Notes: a model not told the origin generated them from the sequence alone. 9,624 nt of DNA from an uncultured Verrucomicrobiota bacterium (GCA_946481225.1 CAMLNJ010000074.1:1-9624); one strand, 5' to 3'; shown: positions 1-6,373, counted from the first letter of the stretch. Numbers and translations: made by a program.

Positions 1-233
1 ATGCAGCCGACCGGGCCGTCGTCGATTCCGCCGGTCGGCAGACCGTCCTCGATGCGGCGCCAGTCGAGCGCGAAGGGACCGAGGGCCTTGGCGATCATTT
101 CGGCGGCCTCGTGGATGGGCACGGTGCGCGGGCCGGTGTGGTTGCGCGCGTCCCCGCCGTAGTGGCGCTGGATGCGCTCGGCGTCGACCTCGCGCAGGGC
201 GAGCTCGATGGCGTGGATGAGGGGCGTATTCAT
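1..233 (-). CDS. Hypothetical protein, 3' end outside window
   Basis: Reading leftward from an ATG at 233-231, an open frame runs off the left edge after 77 codons (it begins MNTPLIHAIELALREVDAER). The start overlaps the stop of the preceding gene as ATGA, which suggests translational coupling within the early operon. The visible part is soluble and mainly helical, with a polar middle stretch (HYGGDARNHTGPRTVPIHEA) and no membrane segment. I do not recognise a family. The start is supported by the four-base overlap and by consistently G/C-ending codons in this frame. The protein is incomplete here, so no function is offered. Confidence 0.72.
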   Translation of the reverse strand, partial: MNTPLIHAIELALREVDAERIQRHYGGDARNHTGPRTVPIHEAAEMIAKALGPFALDWRRIEDGLPTGGIDDGPVGC

Positions 234-376
234 TTGATGAGGACGAGGGCGAGGATGACGCCGAGGGCGGCGACGTTGTAGATGACCAGGCTGCGGACGT
301 ATCGGCGTCGGGATTCGGCGAGCTGCTCGTGGAGTAGCTGGACGTAGGCGCGGAGGTTCTGGACTTCGTCGTTCAT
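230..376 (-). CDS. Small single-pass membrane protein (48 aa)
   Basis: This 48-residue protein has an N-terminal amphipathic helix (about residues 1-27, with regular leucines and many charged residues) followed by one hydrophobic segment (about residues 29-47, VIYNVAALGVILALVLI) ending in a lysine at the C-terminus. Both ends overlap neighbours by ATGA, at 376-373 upstream and 233-230 downstream, so it is a true operon member and not a chance frame. The short helix plus C-terminal anchor would place it in the inner membrane with most of the chain in the cytoplasm. Phage genes of this shape can be superinfection-exclusion or accessory membrane proteins, but nothing in the sequence shows that role. 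Confidence 0.75.
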   Translation of the reverse strand: MNDEVQNLRAYVQLLHEQLAESRRRYVRSLVIYNVAALGVILALVLIK

Positions 377-585
377 GCGGCGGCGGCTTTGGCGACGGTG
401 GTCCAGACGGCTTCTTCGGCTCGGCAACGGTGGGCGGCGACGAGAGCGGCGCCCTCGTCGAGCGTGAGGGCGTGGATTTTGCCGCTCGGGTGGTCGACGA
501 TGCGGCGGAGGTCTTTGGCCAGCTTGCGGTCGGCGGCGGTAGGCGTGCTGCCGCGCGTGGGGAGGATGGAGTCGGTGGGGCGCAT
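373..585 (-). CDS. Hypothetical small basic protein (70 aa)
   Basis: A 70-residue soluble protein starting at ATG 585-583, only three bases after the ATPase stop (TGA-GCG-ATG), and ending in an ATGA overlap with the next gene. The N-terminus is polar and probably disordered (residues 1-17). It is followed by a basic helix (about residues 18-32, DRKLAKDLRRIVDHP) and a second alanine-rich helix (about residues 41-70) containing one cysteine. No family is recognised. Its placement directly behind the MuB-like ATPase, with no promoter space, makes co-translation with the transposition genes likely. A role in transposition is possible from position alone. Confidence 0.7.
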   Translation of the reverse strand: MRPTDSILPTRGSTPTAADRKLAKDLRRIVDHPSGKIHALTLDEGAALVAAHRCRAEEAVWTTVAKAAAA

Positions 586-588
586 CGC

Positions 589-1773
589 TCAGCCCTCCCC
601 TTCTTCGTCGGAGCCGACCGCGGGCGGGGTGTATTCGTCCGCCTCTTTCAGATCGGCGATGGTGATGCGCGCGCGCCCTTCGATCTTCGCAAATTCCGAG
701 GCGCGTTGGAGGCGTTGGAAGACGATGCGGCAGCGGCCATGCTGCTCGCTCCATTTTTTCAGCAGATCGAGGCCGCCCTGGCTCTCGATGCCGTAGTGGC
801 GCGCGACGCACTTGAGGTCCGCCCATGGCATGTGGAGGGGGATGCGGAGGATGTCTTGCATCCCGCCCATCCGGCCGACGAATTGCTCGAAGTAGCCGGC
901 GGCGCGGCCCGCGACGAGCTTGTCGCCAAAGTCCGTCGTGAAGTTCAGGATGATCGTGCAGCCGGTGTCTTCCTGGAGTTCCAGCAACCAATTGAACATC
1001 GGCTGATCCCAGCCGGCGTGGTCGATGTAGAGGTTCTGCGCGTTGTCGATGATCAGGGTGCGCGTCTCGTTGACGTTCTTCCGGATCGCGGCCTCGCGGG
1101 TGTGGCTGTATTTGAGCGTCGTGGGGTTCTCGCCGTAGCGCAGGGCGATCTTCACTTGAAGCGTGGTGAGCTTCTTGTTCGCCGGGGCCTCGATCCGGAT
1201 GACGGTGCCGTGGTTGTTCAGCATCGCGTAGTGCTTCAGGCACGCGGTCGTCTGCCCGCCGGTGGCGTGCATGATGCCGCCGAACTTGCACACCGCGTTC
1301 AGCGCGCGGCGCTCGGTGACGAAGTTTTCGATGCAGGTGTAGGTCGGCGTGACGATGAACTCCTGCCGGCCCTGGCGCGCCGCGTTCTCCGAGTAGCGGC
1401 GGATGCTCTCGAACATTTCGAGGAACTCGCTCCAGGCACGGCCGCCGACGTCCCAGGTGCCCGACTTGGTCTTAAAATTGTGACCGTTGAGCAGATTGTA
1501 GAAATACTGCTCGGAGCGGTCGTGGCCGGCCTTGATGGCAATGGCGCGGAGCGAGGCCGAGTTGCCCTTGCAGGCGTCGAAGAGATAACCCTGGAGCCAG
1601 CGGACGTGGGTGCGGATCGGCTCGGGATAGTGGTGGATCGAGACCTCGTAGTCGGCCAAAGACTTCTTTTGCTTGGCCAAGTTCTTGAGGCCGCCGGTGG
1701 TGGCGAGCGAGCTGGCGTCGGCCGGAGCGACCTCGACTTCGAGGGCGGGAGCGGATTTGAGAGCGGTGGTCAT
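589..1773 (-). CDS. MuB-type AAA+ transposition ATPase with altered Walker motifs
   Basis: This 394-residue protein has the plan of MuB/TniB/TnsC transposition ATPases, which bind DNA, choose the target and activate the transposase. An N-terminal DNA-binding region (about residues 70-100, with SLRAIAIKAG and YFYNLLNG) precedes the AAA+ core. The P-loop lies at residues 164-176 (FGGIMHATGGQTT) and the Walker B strand at 238-247 (RTLIIDNAQN). A probable sensor-1 strand is at 272-280 (CTIILNFTT), followed by a helical lid. Two key residues differ from the canonical ones: the P-loop lysine position is Gln174 (GQTT for GKTT), and the catalytic glutamate after Walker B Asp243 is Asn244. The C-terminus is acidic (DEEGEG). 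It sits downstream of the transposase but is separated from it by a 128-aa gene, unlike the adjacent A-B pair of Mu. The 61-bp gap before its start shows no Shine-Dalgarno site. Family assignment rests on motif order and neighbours. Whether it hydrolyses ATP is open. Confidence 0.85.
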   Translation of the reverse strand: MTTALKSAPALEVEVAPADASSLATTGGLKNLAKQKKSLADYEVSIHHYPEPIRTHVRWLQGYLFDACKGNSASLRAIAIKAGHDRSEQYFYNLLNGHNFKTKSGTWDVGGRAWSEFLEMFESIRRYSENAARQGRQEFIVTPTYTCIENFVTERRALNAVCKFGGIMHATGGQTTACLKHYAMLNNHGTVIRIEAPANKKLTTLQVKIALRYGENPTTLKYSHTREAAIRKNVNETRTLIIDNAQNLYIDHAGWDQPMFNWLLELQEDTGCTIILNFTTDFGDKLVAGRAAGYFEQFVGRMGGMQDILRIPLHMPWADLKCVARHYGIESQGGLDLLKKWSEQHGRCRIVFQRLQRASEFAKIEGRARITIADLKEADEYTPPAVGSDEEGEG

Positions 1774-1834
1774 GTCTGACGGTTGGTTAAGAGCTTCCTA
1801 GGATGTGGCTGGGGGCCTGGTCCGTTGCCGCGGA

Positions 1835-2221
1835 TCAGGCTCCGTTTTTCGGGGCTTCGAGCAGCTTGGGCGCGGCGGCCTTGGCGGCGGCCTCGGCATC
1901 CAGTTGGGCTTGGAAGCGGGCGCCGGATTCGCGACCGACCGCGAGGATGTGGCGCAGGTGATTGCGGATCGCTTCGATGGATGCCTCCATCTTTTCGATT
2001 TCGTCGGTGTAGAGGTCGGACGTTTCTTCGTCGTCGCTGTAGTCCCGGATCACGTGCTCAAGGTCGGCGAGCAAGCGCTCGGCCTTTTGCCAGTGAAAGT
2101 GCATTAGTTGGCGCGGGGTCGTGTCCGCAATCGCCTTGAGGGCGGCGAGACGAGCCGGGCCGGTAGCCAAGGATTCCTCGGTGTGGATTGTGGTGGTGTG
2201 TTGTCTGGTTTCGGCGGGCAT
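1835..2221 (-). CDS. Acidic helical protein between transposase and ATPase (128 aa)
   Basis: A 128-residue protein encoded between the transposase and the AAA+ ATPase. The N-terminal 20 residues are Thr/His-rich and probably flexible. The centre (about residues 36-95) is a helical stretch dense in Asp and Glu (IRDYSDDEETSDLYTDEIEK) ending in a His/Arg-rich segment (IRNHLRHILAVGRESGAR). The tail is an Ala/Lys-rich helix. The start ATG at 2221 is preceded by the sequence CCACC and a 43-bp gap carrying an element shared with another gene of the operon. I recognise no family. The location suggests an accessory factor for the transposase or ATPase, for example a bridging or DNA-mimic protein, but that is only inferred from position and acidity. 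Confidence 0.75.
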   Translation of the reverse strand: MPAETRQHTTTIHTEESLATGPARLAALKAIADTTPRQLMHFHWQKAERLLADLEHVIRDYSDDEETSDLYTDEIEKMEASIEAIRNHLRHILAVGRESGARFQAQLDAEAAAKAAAPKLLEAPKNGA

Positions 2222-2264
2222 GGTGGCGGTTCGGTTGGGTTGACGTAGGGAAATTCGGATACGT
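2222..2264 (-). promoter_or_regulatory. Leader element, copy B, before the 128-aa gene
   Basis: The gap between the transposase stop and the next start contains, on the plus strand, ACGTAGGGAAA (2243-2253) then TTC then GGATACG (2257-2263). The same blocks occur in the gap at 6327-6373, and the G/T-rich flank (GGTGG..TTCGG..) is also similar. The arms CGTA and TACG are inverted repeats. On the coding strand the part next to the ATG is A/C-rich and ends CCACC-ATG with no Shine-Dalgarno site. It could be an operator, an internal promoter or a translation-start element; the sequence alone does not decide. Confidence 0.5.
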
Positions 2265-4331
2265 TCAGGCCTCGGCCATGCGGGCCGCGGCGGCGGCGGC
2301 GAGTTGGGCGGAGCGGTTGCGCTGTTTGGCGGCGGCCTCGCCCTTGGGCGCGGCCTTGGCGCGGGCGGTGGCCTTCTCCTGCACCGCCAGGGCGGCGGTC
2401 TCGGCAAGCACCTGGTTGGCGTGCTCGGTCGCGGCGAGATCGCGCTCCACCAGCGGGCGGGCGGCGGCGAGGGCGGGGGCGAGGCGTTCGCGTGCGGCGG
2501 CCTGTGCCTTGCCGGCGGCGCGGGCGAAGCCTTCGACGTCGCCGCGGGTGTGGACGTGGGTGCGTGCCACCCATCCGAGGTAGCGGCCCTTCGCGTCGCA
2601 GACGTGCATGCGGAGCGGGTCGAGCATCGAGACGAAAGTCGCGAACTTCTCGCCGTCCGGGAGCGTGGCGACGGCGCCGTCCTCGGCGCGGACGATGCCC
2701 TCGTAGTGGTGCTCACCGGGGCCGAGATCCATGTCGTCGAAGTGGAAGCGCCCATCCTTGCCGACGCGGCGCTCCTCGGCGTGCTCCATGCCGATGAGCT
2801 GGATGCAGACGTGGGCGGGGAGACGGGTGAGCACCGGGCGCACCTGCTCGTTAAAGACCTCGCGCGGGCTCAGGTAGCGGCAGGAGGCGGCGCGCGGGTC
2901 GGCCTCGATCTGCGCGACGATGGCCGCGCGCACCGCGGGCGCCATGTCGCGCAGCTCGGCCTGCGGGCGCCAGGGCTGGTCGGGCGTCAGGCGGTAGAGC
3001 GCGCGGGTGAAGCCGAGCGCCTCCCACCCTTCGAGGTCGTGGTCGGTGCGGTCGTTGATTCGCTCCTGGATCGCCTCGACGAGTTCGAGCGCCTTGGCGA
3101 GCGGGGGCGTGATCTCGGCCGTCACCACCTCGCGCAGGTGCGCGGGCAGGAGCAGCGCGCAGCGCTGGAGCTGGTCGAGGTGGCGCTCGCGGCCGTGGAG
3201 CTCGTCCGGCGCGTTGAGGCGCATGTTGCTGCCGGTCTGCGCGGGCAGGATCAGACGGTCGCTCGTCTCGTTGTGGATGAGGTTGCCGAGCGATTCGAGG
3301 GCGGCCTTGAACTTGAAGTTGCCGCGCCCGCGGCCGGCGTAGAGGCCGGCGGCGAGGGCGTGGTTCTCGATGCCGCCGCGGTCGATCCGGATCTTGCCGC
3401 CGCTGGCGTCGTGGAGGATGCGCTCGAAGGCGCCGCGCACGTTGGCCGTGCCGTGCTCCATCATCAGCGTGCAGCCCTCGGGGTTGAAGCCGTGGTTGCC
3501 GAGGCAGTGAGCGAGGAGGAAGAGGAGCTCGCGTTCCTTGAGGCGCTCCATGCGGCCGGTGGCGGCGTTGAGCAGCTCGGGCTTGATGCCGCGGGCGACG
3601 AGGCAGGCGGAGAGCAGCTCCAGGCCGTGAAACTGGAGGAGGCGGCGCGCGCCGACCTGGCCGGGCACGGTCACCTTGAAGTCGTGCCACATGTCGTCGA
3701 ACACCCAGTGCGAGCCGGGGGCCAGGCCGACGCGGGTGGAGAGCACGCCCGGCATCAGCTCGGCGGCCGAGGAGGTGCCGACCGCGGCGACCGCGATCTC
3801 GACGTCGGTGGGGCGATACTTTTTGCGTGTCAGGTTCGAGTAGCTGAGCGAGCGCGGCAGATCGGCCGGGCGGTCCCGGTGGGGCAGGCCCTTGATCGGG
3901 TGGCCGTGGTGCCACTGGCGGCGCAGCTCGCGATGCGCGGCGGCCATCTTGCCCTTGAAGCGCGCGCACAGCTCGTGCCAGTGGTCGACGGTTTCCTGGG
4001 CGATGCCGGTCTCGGTGTCGGGCACGCGGGCGCGGTTGACAAGGGTCTGCCAGTCGCGGTTGGAGGCGGCCCATTTGTAGAAGAGTTTCCGCACGCCGCT
4101 CTCGGTCAGGATGACACCATGGTGGAAGCGCAGGGCCTCGGCGCGGATAGCGGCGGCCTTGTTCTTCGCCGCGTCGATGCGCTCGCACATGACGAGCCGG
4201 GCCTTGACGTGCGGCTTCTCGGCGTCGTCGAGGCGACCGTAGACGGGCGAGTTGGTCATTGCCTGCTGGCGTTCCGACACGGCGGGTCGGGCTGCGGCGG
4301 AGCCTTCGGAGAGAGAGAGCGCGGCGGACAT
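2265..4331 (-). CDS. Mu-type (MuA-like) DDE-family transposase
   Basis: This 688-residue protein would cut phage ends and join them to target DNA. The N-terminal third has DNA-binding helices (for example residues 76-101, TESGVRKLFYKWAASNRDWQ). An RNase H-like catalytic core follows: first acidic residue Asp212 (or 213) in HWVFDDMWHD, second acidic position Glu292 in LMMEHGTANVRGAF, and the glutamate at 346 in NFKFKAALESLGNLIHNE. Spacing is about 80 and 54 residues. A beta-barrel-like region (about 560-595, FATFVSMLDPLRMHVCDAKG) and an Ala/Lys/Arg-rich helical tail complete a MuA-like order, and the length is close to MuA's roughly 660 residues. The second acidic residue is Glu where MuA has Asp. 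I chose ATG 4331, two bases after the stop of the zinc-ribbon gene; a longer frame upstream overlaps that gene. It is followed by a 128-aa gene and then the MuB-type ATPase. Confidence in transposase identity is high. Confidence 0.92.
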   Translation of the reverse strand: MSAALSLSEGSAAARPAVSERQQAMTNSPVYGRLDDAEKPHVKARLVMCERIDAAKNKAAAIRAEALRFHHGVILTESGVRKLFYKWAASNRDWQTLVNRARVPDTETGIAQETVDHWHELCARFKGKMAAAHRELRRQWHHGHPIKGLPHRDRPADLPRSLSYSNLTRKKYRPTDVEIAVAAVGTSSAAELMPGVLSTRVGLAPGSHWVFDDMWHDFKVTVPGQVGARRLLQFHGLELLSACLVARGIKPELLNAATGRMERLKERELLFLLAHCLGNHGFNPEGCTLMMEHGTANVRGAFERILHDASGGKIRIDRGGIENHALAAGLYAGRGRGNFKFKAALESLGNLIHNETSDRLILPAQTGSNMRLNAPDELHGRERHLDQLQRCALLLPAHLREVVTAEITPPLAKALELVEAIQERINDRTDHDLEGWEALGFTRALYRLTPDQPWRPQAELRDMAPAVRAAIVAQIEADPRAASCRYLSPREVFNEQVRPVLTRLPAHVCIQLIGMEHAEERRVGKDGRFHFDDMDLGPGEHHYEGIVRAEDGAVATLPDGEKFATFVSMLDPLRMHVCDAKGRYLGWVARTHVHTRGDVEGFARAAGKAQAAARERLAPALAAARPLVERDLAATEHANQVLAETAALAVQEKATARAKAAPKGEAAAKQRNRSAQLAAAAAARMAEA

Positions 4332-4333
4332 GG

Positions 4334-4534
4334 TTAGGAGTTCCCTGCGCGTTTCACGGCGTTGGTGATCTCGGTGACGCAGGCCGGGCAAATGCACCGG
4401 TTGATCCATGCGCGCTCCTCCATCGGGTGTTCCTGATCGTAGGTGATCCAGCCAGTCGGCTTGGGGTTCGCGTCCGGCTTCGATTCACGACCACACAGGT
4501 CGCATTTATATGCGGTGAGAACTACTTTGGGCAT
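4334..4534 (-). CDS. Small zinc-ribbon protein (66 aa)
   Basis: A 66-residue protein with paired metal-binding knuckles: Cys11-x2-Cys14 (YKCDLCGRES) and Cys49-x2-Cys52 (CICPAC), plus an extra Cys47. This is a zinc-ribbon or treble-clef layout. The middle (residues 27-45) is a short beta-type segment (TGWITYDQE). Start ATG 4534 lies two bases after the stop of the preceding gene, and its own stop lies two bases before the transposase ATG, so all three are probably co-translated. It may bind nucleic acid or a protein partner. Small zinc ribbons are common in phage early operons, and no more specific role can be read. Confidence 0.82.
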   Translation of the reverse strand: MPKVVLTAYKCDLCGRESKPDANPKPTGWITYDQEHPMEERAWINRCICPACVTEITNAVKRAGNS

Positions 4535-4536
4535 GT

Positions 4537-5478
4537 TCAGGCCTTGGGCTTGAGGGTGGCGGCGACGGCCTTGGCGGCGTCGATGAGGTTGCCGTGGAGG
4601 ATGCGGCGCTCGGCCTCGTTGCATTCGTTCCACGGGTTGTCGCCGAGAGCTTCGACGAGGAGATTGTTGAGCCCCTTCGCGCGGGGCTCCCAGCCATCGG
4701 CGGGGACGGCCGGTTCGCCGGCCTCGCCGTCGTTGTTGTCGCCGCCGGCCCCGCCGCCGCGGGTGTTGCCGCCCTTGGCCCCGGAGCCCTGCGAGGCCTT
4801 TGTGACGCCGCATTCGAGGAGAAACTCCATCTGCGTCCGGCCGTCGCTGATCTTGTGGACGGCTTTTTTAAGCAGCTCCTGCTCGGCGGGGGTGAGGGCG
4901 CCGGGGTTTTTCTCCAGGATGGAGCCGAGGTCGAGGTCGCTCTTGGAGAGGCGGGGCTTGGCCGCCTTGGCCATTTCCATCCAGCGGGCGGCGGTCTGGT
5001 CGGAGATCCCGAGGTGCTTTTTGACCGCGTCGCTCCACTTGGGGATCAAAGCCACACCGTGTGGCTTTGCCCCCTCCCCCCCGATCAAAGCCACATCGTG
5101 TGGCTTTGATCCCGATTTGCGGTCACCGCCCCGCTTTACGCCCCACGTTTTGTGGAGGGTGAGGAGTTCCAGACCGGCGAGGATCTGCGCGGCCAGGCTT
5201 GCGCGCTGGAAGAGCGTGGCGGCCTCGACCAGGCGGCGGGCCTTCGCCCACGGGTCGACCTGGACGGCGCCGGGCGCGGGTTCGATCTCGATCACGGCAG
5301 GGCTTAGGGGGGCTTTAGGGTGGGCTTTGGACATGGCAGGGAGCGGGGAGATGGGAGCAGGGAGCGAGGAGCCGGAGGGCCGATCCGGGCGGCGCTCGCA
5401 GCGGTGGGTGCGCAGGCCGCGCTCGGTGAAGTTGCCGCGGCCGCAGGAGGGGCAGGTGTGGAGGATTTCGGCGCTCAT
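4537..5478 (-). CDS. Zinc-finger and HTH DNA-binding protein (313 aa)
   Basis: A 313-residue protein of unrecognised specific function. At the N-terminus is a C2HC finger (Cys9-x2-Cys12, His25-x-Cys27, within HTCPSCGRGNFTERGLRTHRC). Then comes a proline-rich linker (about 32-70), a helical region (73-112), a HTH-like segment at about 145-172 (WSDAVKKHLGISDQTAARWM), a Lys-rich part, a glycine-rich linker (about 231-247) and a C-terminal helical block. The HTH block resembles small phage/plasmid proteins with a GxSxxTAxRWM helix (as in DUF3102-like proteins), which suggests DNA binding. Start ATG 5478 overlaps the preceding stop as ATGA; a later Met at residue 49 would lose the finger. An in-frame 13-residue tandem repeat (KPHDVALI / KPHGVALI) lies at residues 124-145, made of palindromic DNA. 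A regulator or replication accessory role is inferred. Confidence 0.8.
   Translation of the reverse strand: MSAEILHTCPSCGRGNFTERGLRTHRCERRPDRPSGSSLPAPISPLPAMSKAHPKAPLSPAVIEIEPAPGAVQVDPWAKARRLVEAATLFQRASLAAQILAGLELLTLHKTWGVKRGGDRKSGSKPHDVALIGGEGAKPHGVALIPKWSDAVKKHLGISDQTAARWMEMAKAAKPRLSKSDLDLGSILEKNPGALTPAEQELLKKAVHKISDGRTQMEFLLECGVTKASQGSGAKGGNTRGGGAGGDNNDGEAGEPAVPADGWEPRAKGLNNLLVEALGDNPWNECNEAERRILHGNLIDAAKAVAATLKPKA
5044..5111 (-). repeat. Two tandem palindromic units inside a coding gene
   Basis: Two units 39 bp apart begin GATCAAAGCCACA. The first contains the palindrome CAAAGCCACAC-C-GTGTGGCTTTG (5047-5069, 11-bp arms around one base). The second contains 13-bp arms GATCAAAGCCACA / TGTGGCTTTGATC around TCG (5083-5111). 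The period of 39 bp is exactly 13 codons, so the reading frame of the 313-aa protein is kept and the peptide motif KPHxVALI is doubled. There is no T-run on either strand, so this does not look like a terminator. Confidence 0.85.
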
Positions 5479-5723
5479 GCGGCGGGTGTCTTCACCTTGC
5501 GGAACCAGGCGTCGGGCTCGGCCTGGGCGTGGTCGATCATCTCGTGGAGGGTGGGTGGCGTGTCGGCCTCGACGGAGCAGACGTAGTGGATGCCCTCGGT
5601 GGTCCACATTTCGGCGAACCACAGGCGATCTCCCATCGCCGGTGAGTGGCGGGCGCGGGCTCGGTCGAAGGTGACGACGGTGCCCTTCGGGAGGTCGGCG
5701 AGGGTGTCGAGCGGGAGGGACAT
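5475..5723 (-). CDS. Hypothetical small protein (82 aa)
   Basis: An 82-residue soluble protein. The first half looks beta-rich (PKGTVVTFDRARARHSPAMG, then DRLWFAEMWTTEGIHYVCSV at about residues 32-51), followed by a helix (TLHEMIDHAQAEPDAWFRKV, about 58-77). It begins three bases after the stop of the previous gene (TGA-GCC-ATG) and ends in an ATGA overlap with the zinc-finger gene, so it is clearly part of the early operon. I do not recognise the family. A compact fold with several tryptophans and one cysteine is all that can be stated. Confidence 0.74.
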   Translation of the reverse strand: MSLPLDTLADLPKGTVVTFDRARARHSPAMGDRLWFAEMWTTEGIHYVCSVEADTPPTLHEMIDHAQAEPDAWFRKVKTPAA

Positions 5724-5726
5724 GGC

Positions 5727-5885
5727 TCAGGCGGCGCGGCCGGGGCGGCGGCAGTGGTTGAGGATCAGGCGGTCCCCGGCGCGCCACGCGCGGAGGGCGC
5801 GCGCACTCAGGCCCGCGCGGAGGTAGCGGGTGGCCCGGGCGTCGAGCGCGTGGGCCGCGGCGATGGTCTGTTCGACGGTGCTCAT
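5727..5885 (-). CDS. Very small basic protein (52 aa)
   Basis: A 52-residue frame starting at ATG 5885 and ending at TGA 5729-5727. Its N-terminus reads MSTVEQTIAAAHALDARATR, and the middle and C-terminal parts are Arg/Ala-rich (RAWRAGDRLILNHCRRPGRAA). It is flanked on both sides by the same junction, TGA-GCC-ATG, with neighbours 5889-6326 and 5475-5723, which is good evidence for translation because the frame exactly fills the space between them. Codons end mainly in G or C. The protein is short, basic and probably helical. No family is recognised, and nucleic-acid binding is only a guess from charge. Confidence 0.7.
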   Translation of the reverse strand: MSTVEQTIAAAHALDARATRYLRAGLSARALRAWRAGDRLILNHCRRPGRAA

Positions 5886-5888
5886 GGC

Positions 5889-6326
5889 TCAGGCGGCGAG
5901 GGGCTGGGAACGGAGCGCGGCAAGGGCGGTGCGAAGCTTCGCCTCGACTTGCCCCAGCTCGATGCGGTGTCTCGACAGCCAGCCGGCAAGGTATTCGCGG
6001 TTCTCCGGGCGCACGGCGTTGGCGAGCGACTGCTCGCGCTCGACGATCTTCTGGCGGAGCTGCGCGGCTTTGCGTTTGAGCACGATGTGCGCAGGAGCGC
6101 TCTCGCCGCAGAGATCGGGCGAGCCGTCCGAGTCCTCCTGCCAGTTAAGCGCGTCGAAATCTCCGTCTAGGAGCTTCGCGAGCGCGGTCTTGGCCGGCAT
6201 TTTGAAGCAGGTGACGCATTCGCCGTCGTAGTCGCGGATAAAGCAGGTGAGCCCGCGGTGCTTGCGGATGAGCCGGGCGAAGTAGTCGCGATCGAGGACG
6301 GTGGATTTTCCTTCGAGGTAGTGCAT
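5889..6326 (-). CDS. Hypothetical protein with C-terminal coiled coil (145 aa)
   Basis: A 145-residue protein. The N-terminal half (about 1-75) is a mixed alpha/beta region with three cysteines (Cys28, Cys37, Cys40, the last two as CVTC) and an acidic loop (DALNWQEDSDGSPDL). The C-terminal half (about 80-145) is a long charged helical hairpin (LKRKAAQLRQKIVEREQSLA, then a run through VEAKLRTALAALR) of coiled-coil type. The start ATG 6326 follows a 47-bp gap that shares an element with the gap before the 128-aa gene; the ATG is preceded by CCACCACC, not a Shine-Dalgarno site. No family recognised. The CxxC and coiled coil suggest a metal-binding oligomer, as inference. Confidence 0.75.
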   Translation of the reverse strand: MHYLEGKSTVLDRDYFARLIRKHRGLTCFIRDYDGECVTCFKMPAKTALAKLLDGDFDALNWQEDSDGSPDLCGESAPAHIVLKRKAAQLRQKIVEREQSLANAVRPENREYLAGWLSRHRIELGQVEAKLRTALAALRSQPLAA

Positions 6327-6373
6327 GGTGGTGGTGGTCGGGTCTGGTGAACGTAGCGAAAGGGTGGATACGA
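6327..6373 (-). promoter_or_regulatory. Leader element, copy A, before the 145-aa gene
   Basis: On the plus strand this gap carries ACGTAGCGAAA (6351-6361), then GGGT, then GGATACG (6366-6372). The first block matches copy B at 2243 in 10 of 11 positions, and the second matches completely. The G/T-rich side towards the start codon (GGTGGTGGTGG..TCGGG) is also similar. Both copies lie between a stop codon and an ATG preceded by CCACC. The CGTA/TACG ends form an inverted repeat. Confidence 0.5.

Noticed and set aside
430..1779. 449-codon open frame on the plus strand opposite the ATPase
   Set aside because: It mirrors the ATPase gene, has low-complexity composition and no domain, and its span crosses operon junctions of the real genes.
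1774..1834. Third copy of the shared leader element before the ATPase
   Set aside because: This gap has a TCCTAGGA palindrome and an A/C-rich tract but lacks the ACGTAG and GGATACG blocks.
2304..4337. 677-codon open frame on the plus strand opposite the transposase
   Set aside because: It is an antisense shadow of a high-GC gene: Gly/Ala/Val/Arg-rich without recognisable motifs, while the minus strand has clear transposase motifs.
5047..5111. Inverted repeats read as a transcription terminator
   Set aside because: No T-run follows on either strand, and the repeats lie in the middle of an intact frame.
4259..5674. 471-codon plus-strand frame
   Set aside because: It crosses the boundaries of four minus-strand genes and has a Pro/Arg/Ser-rich shadow composition.
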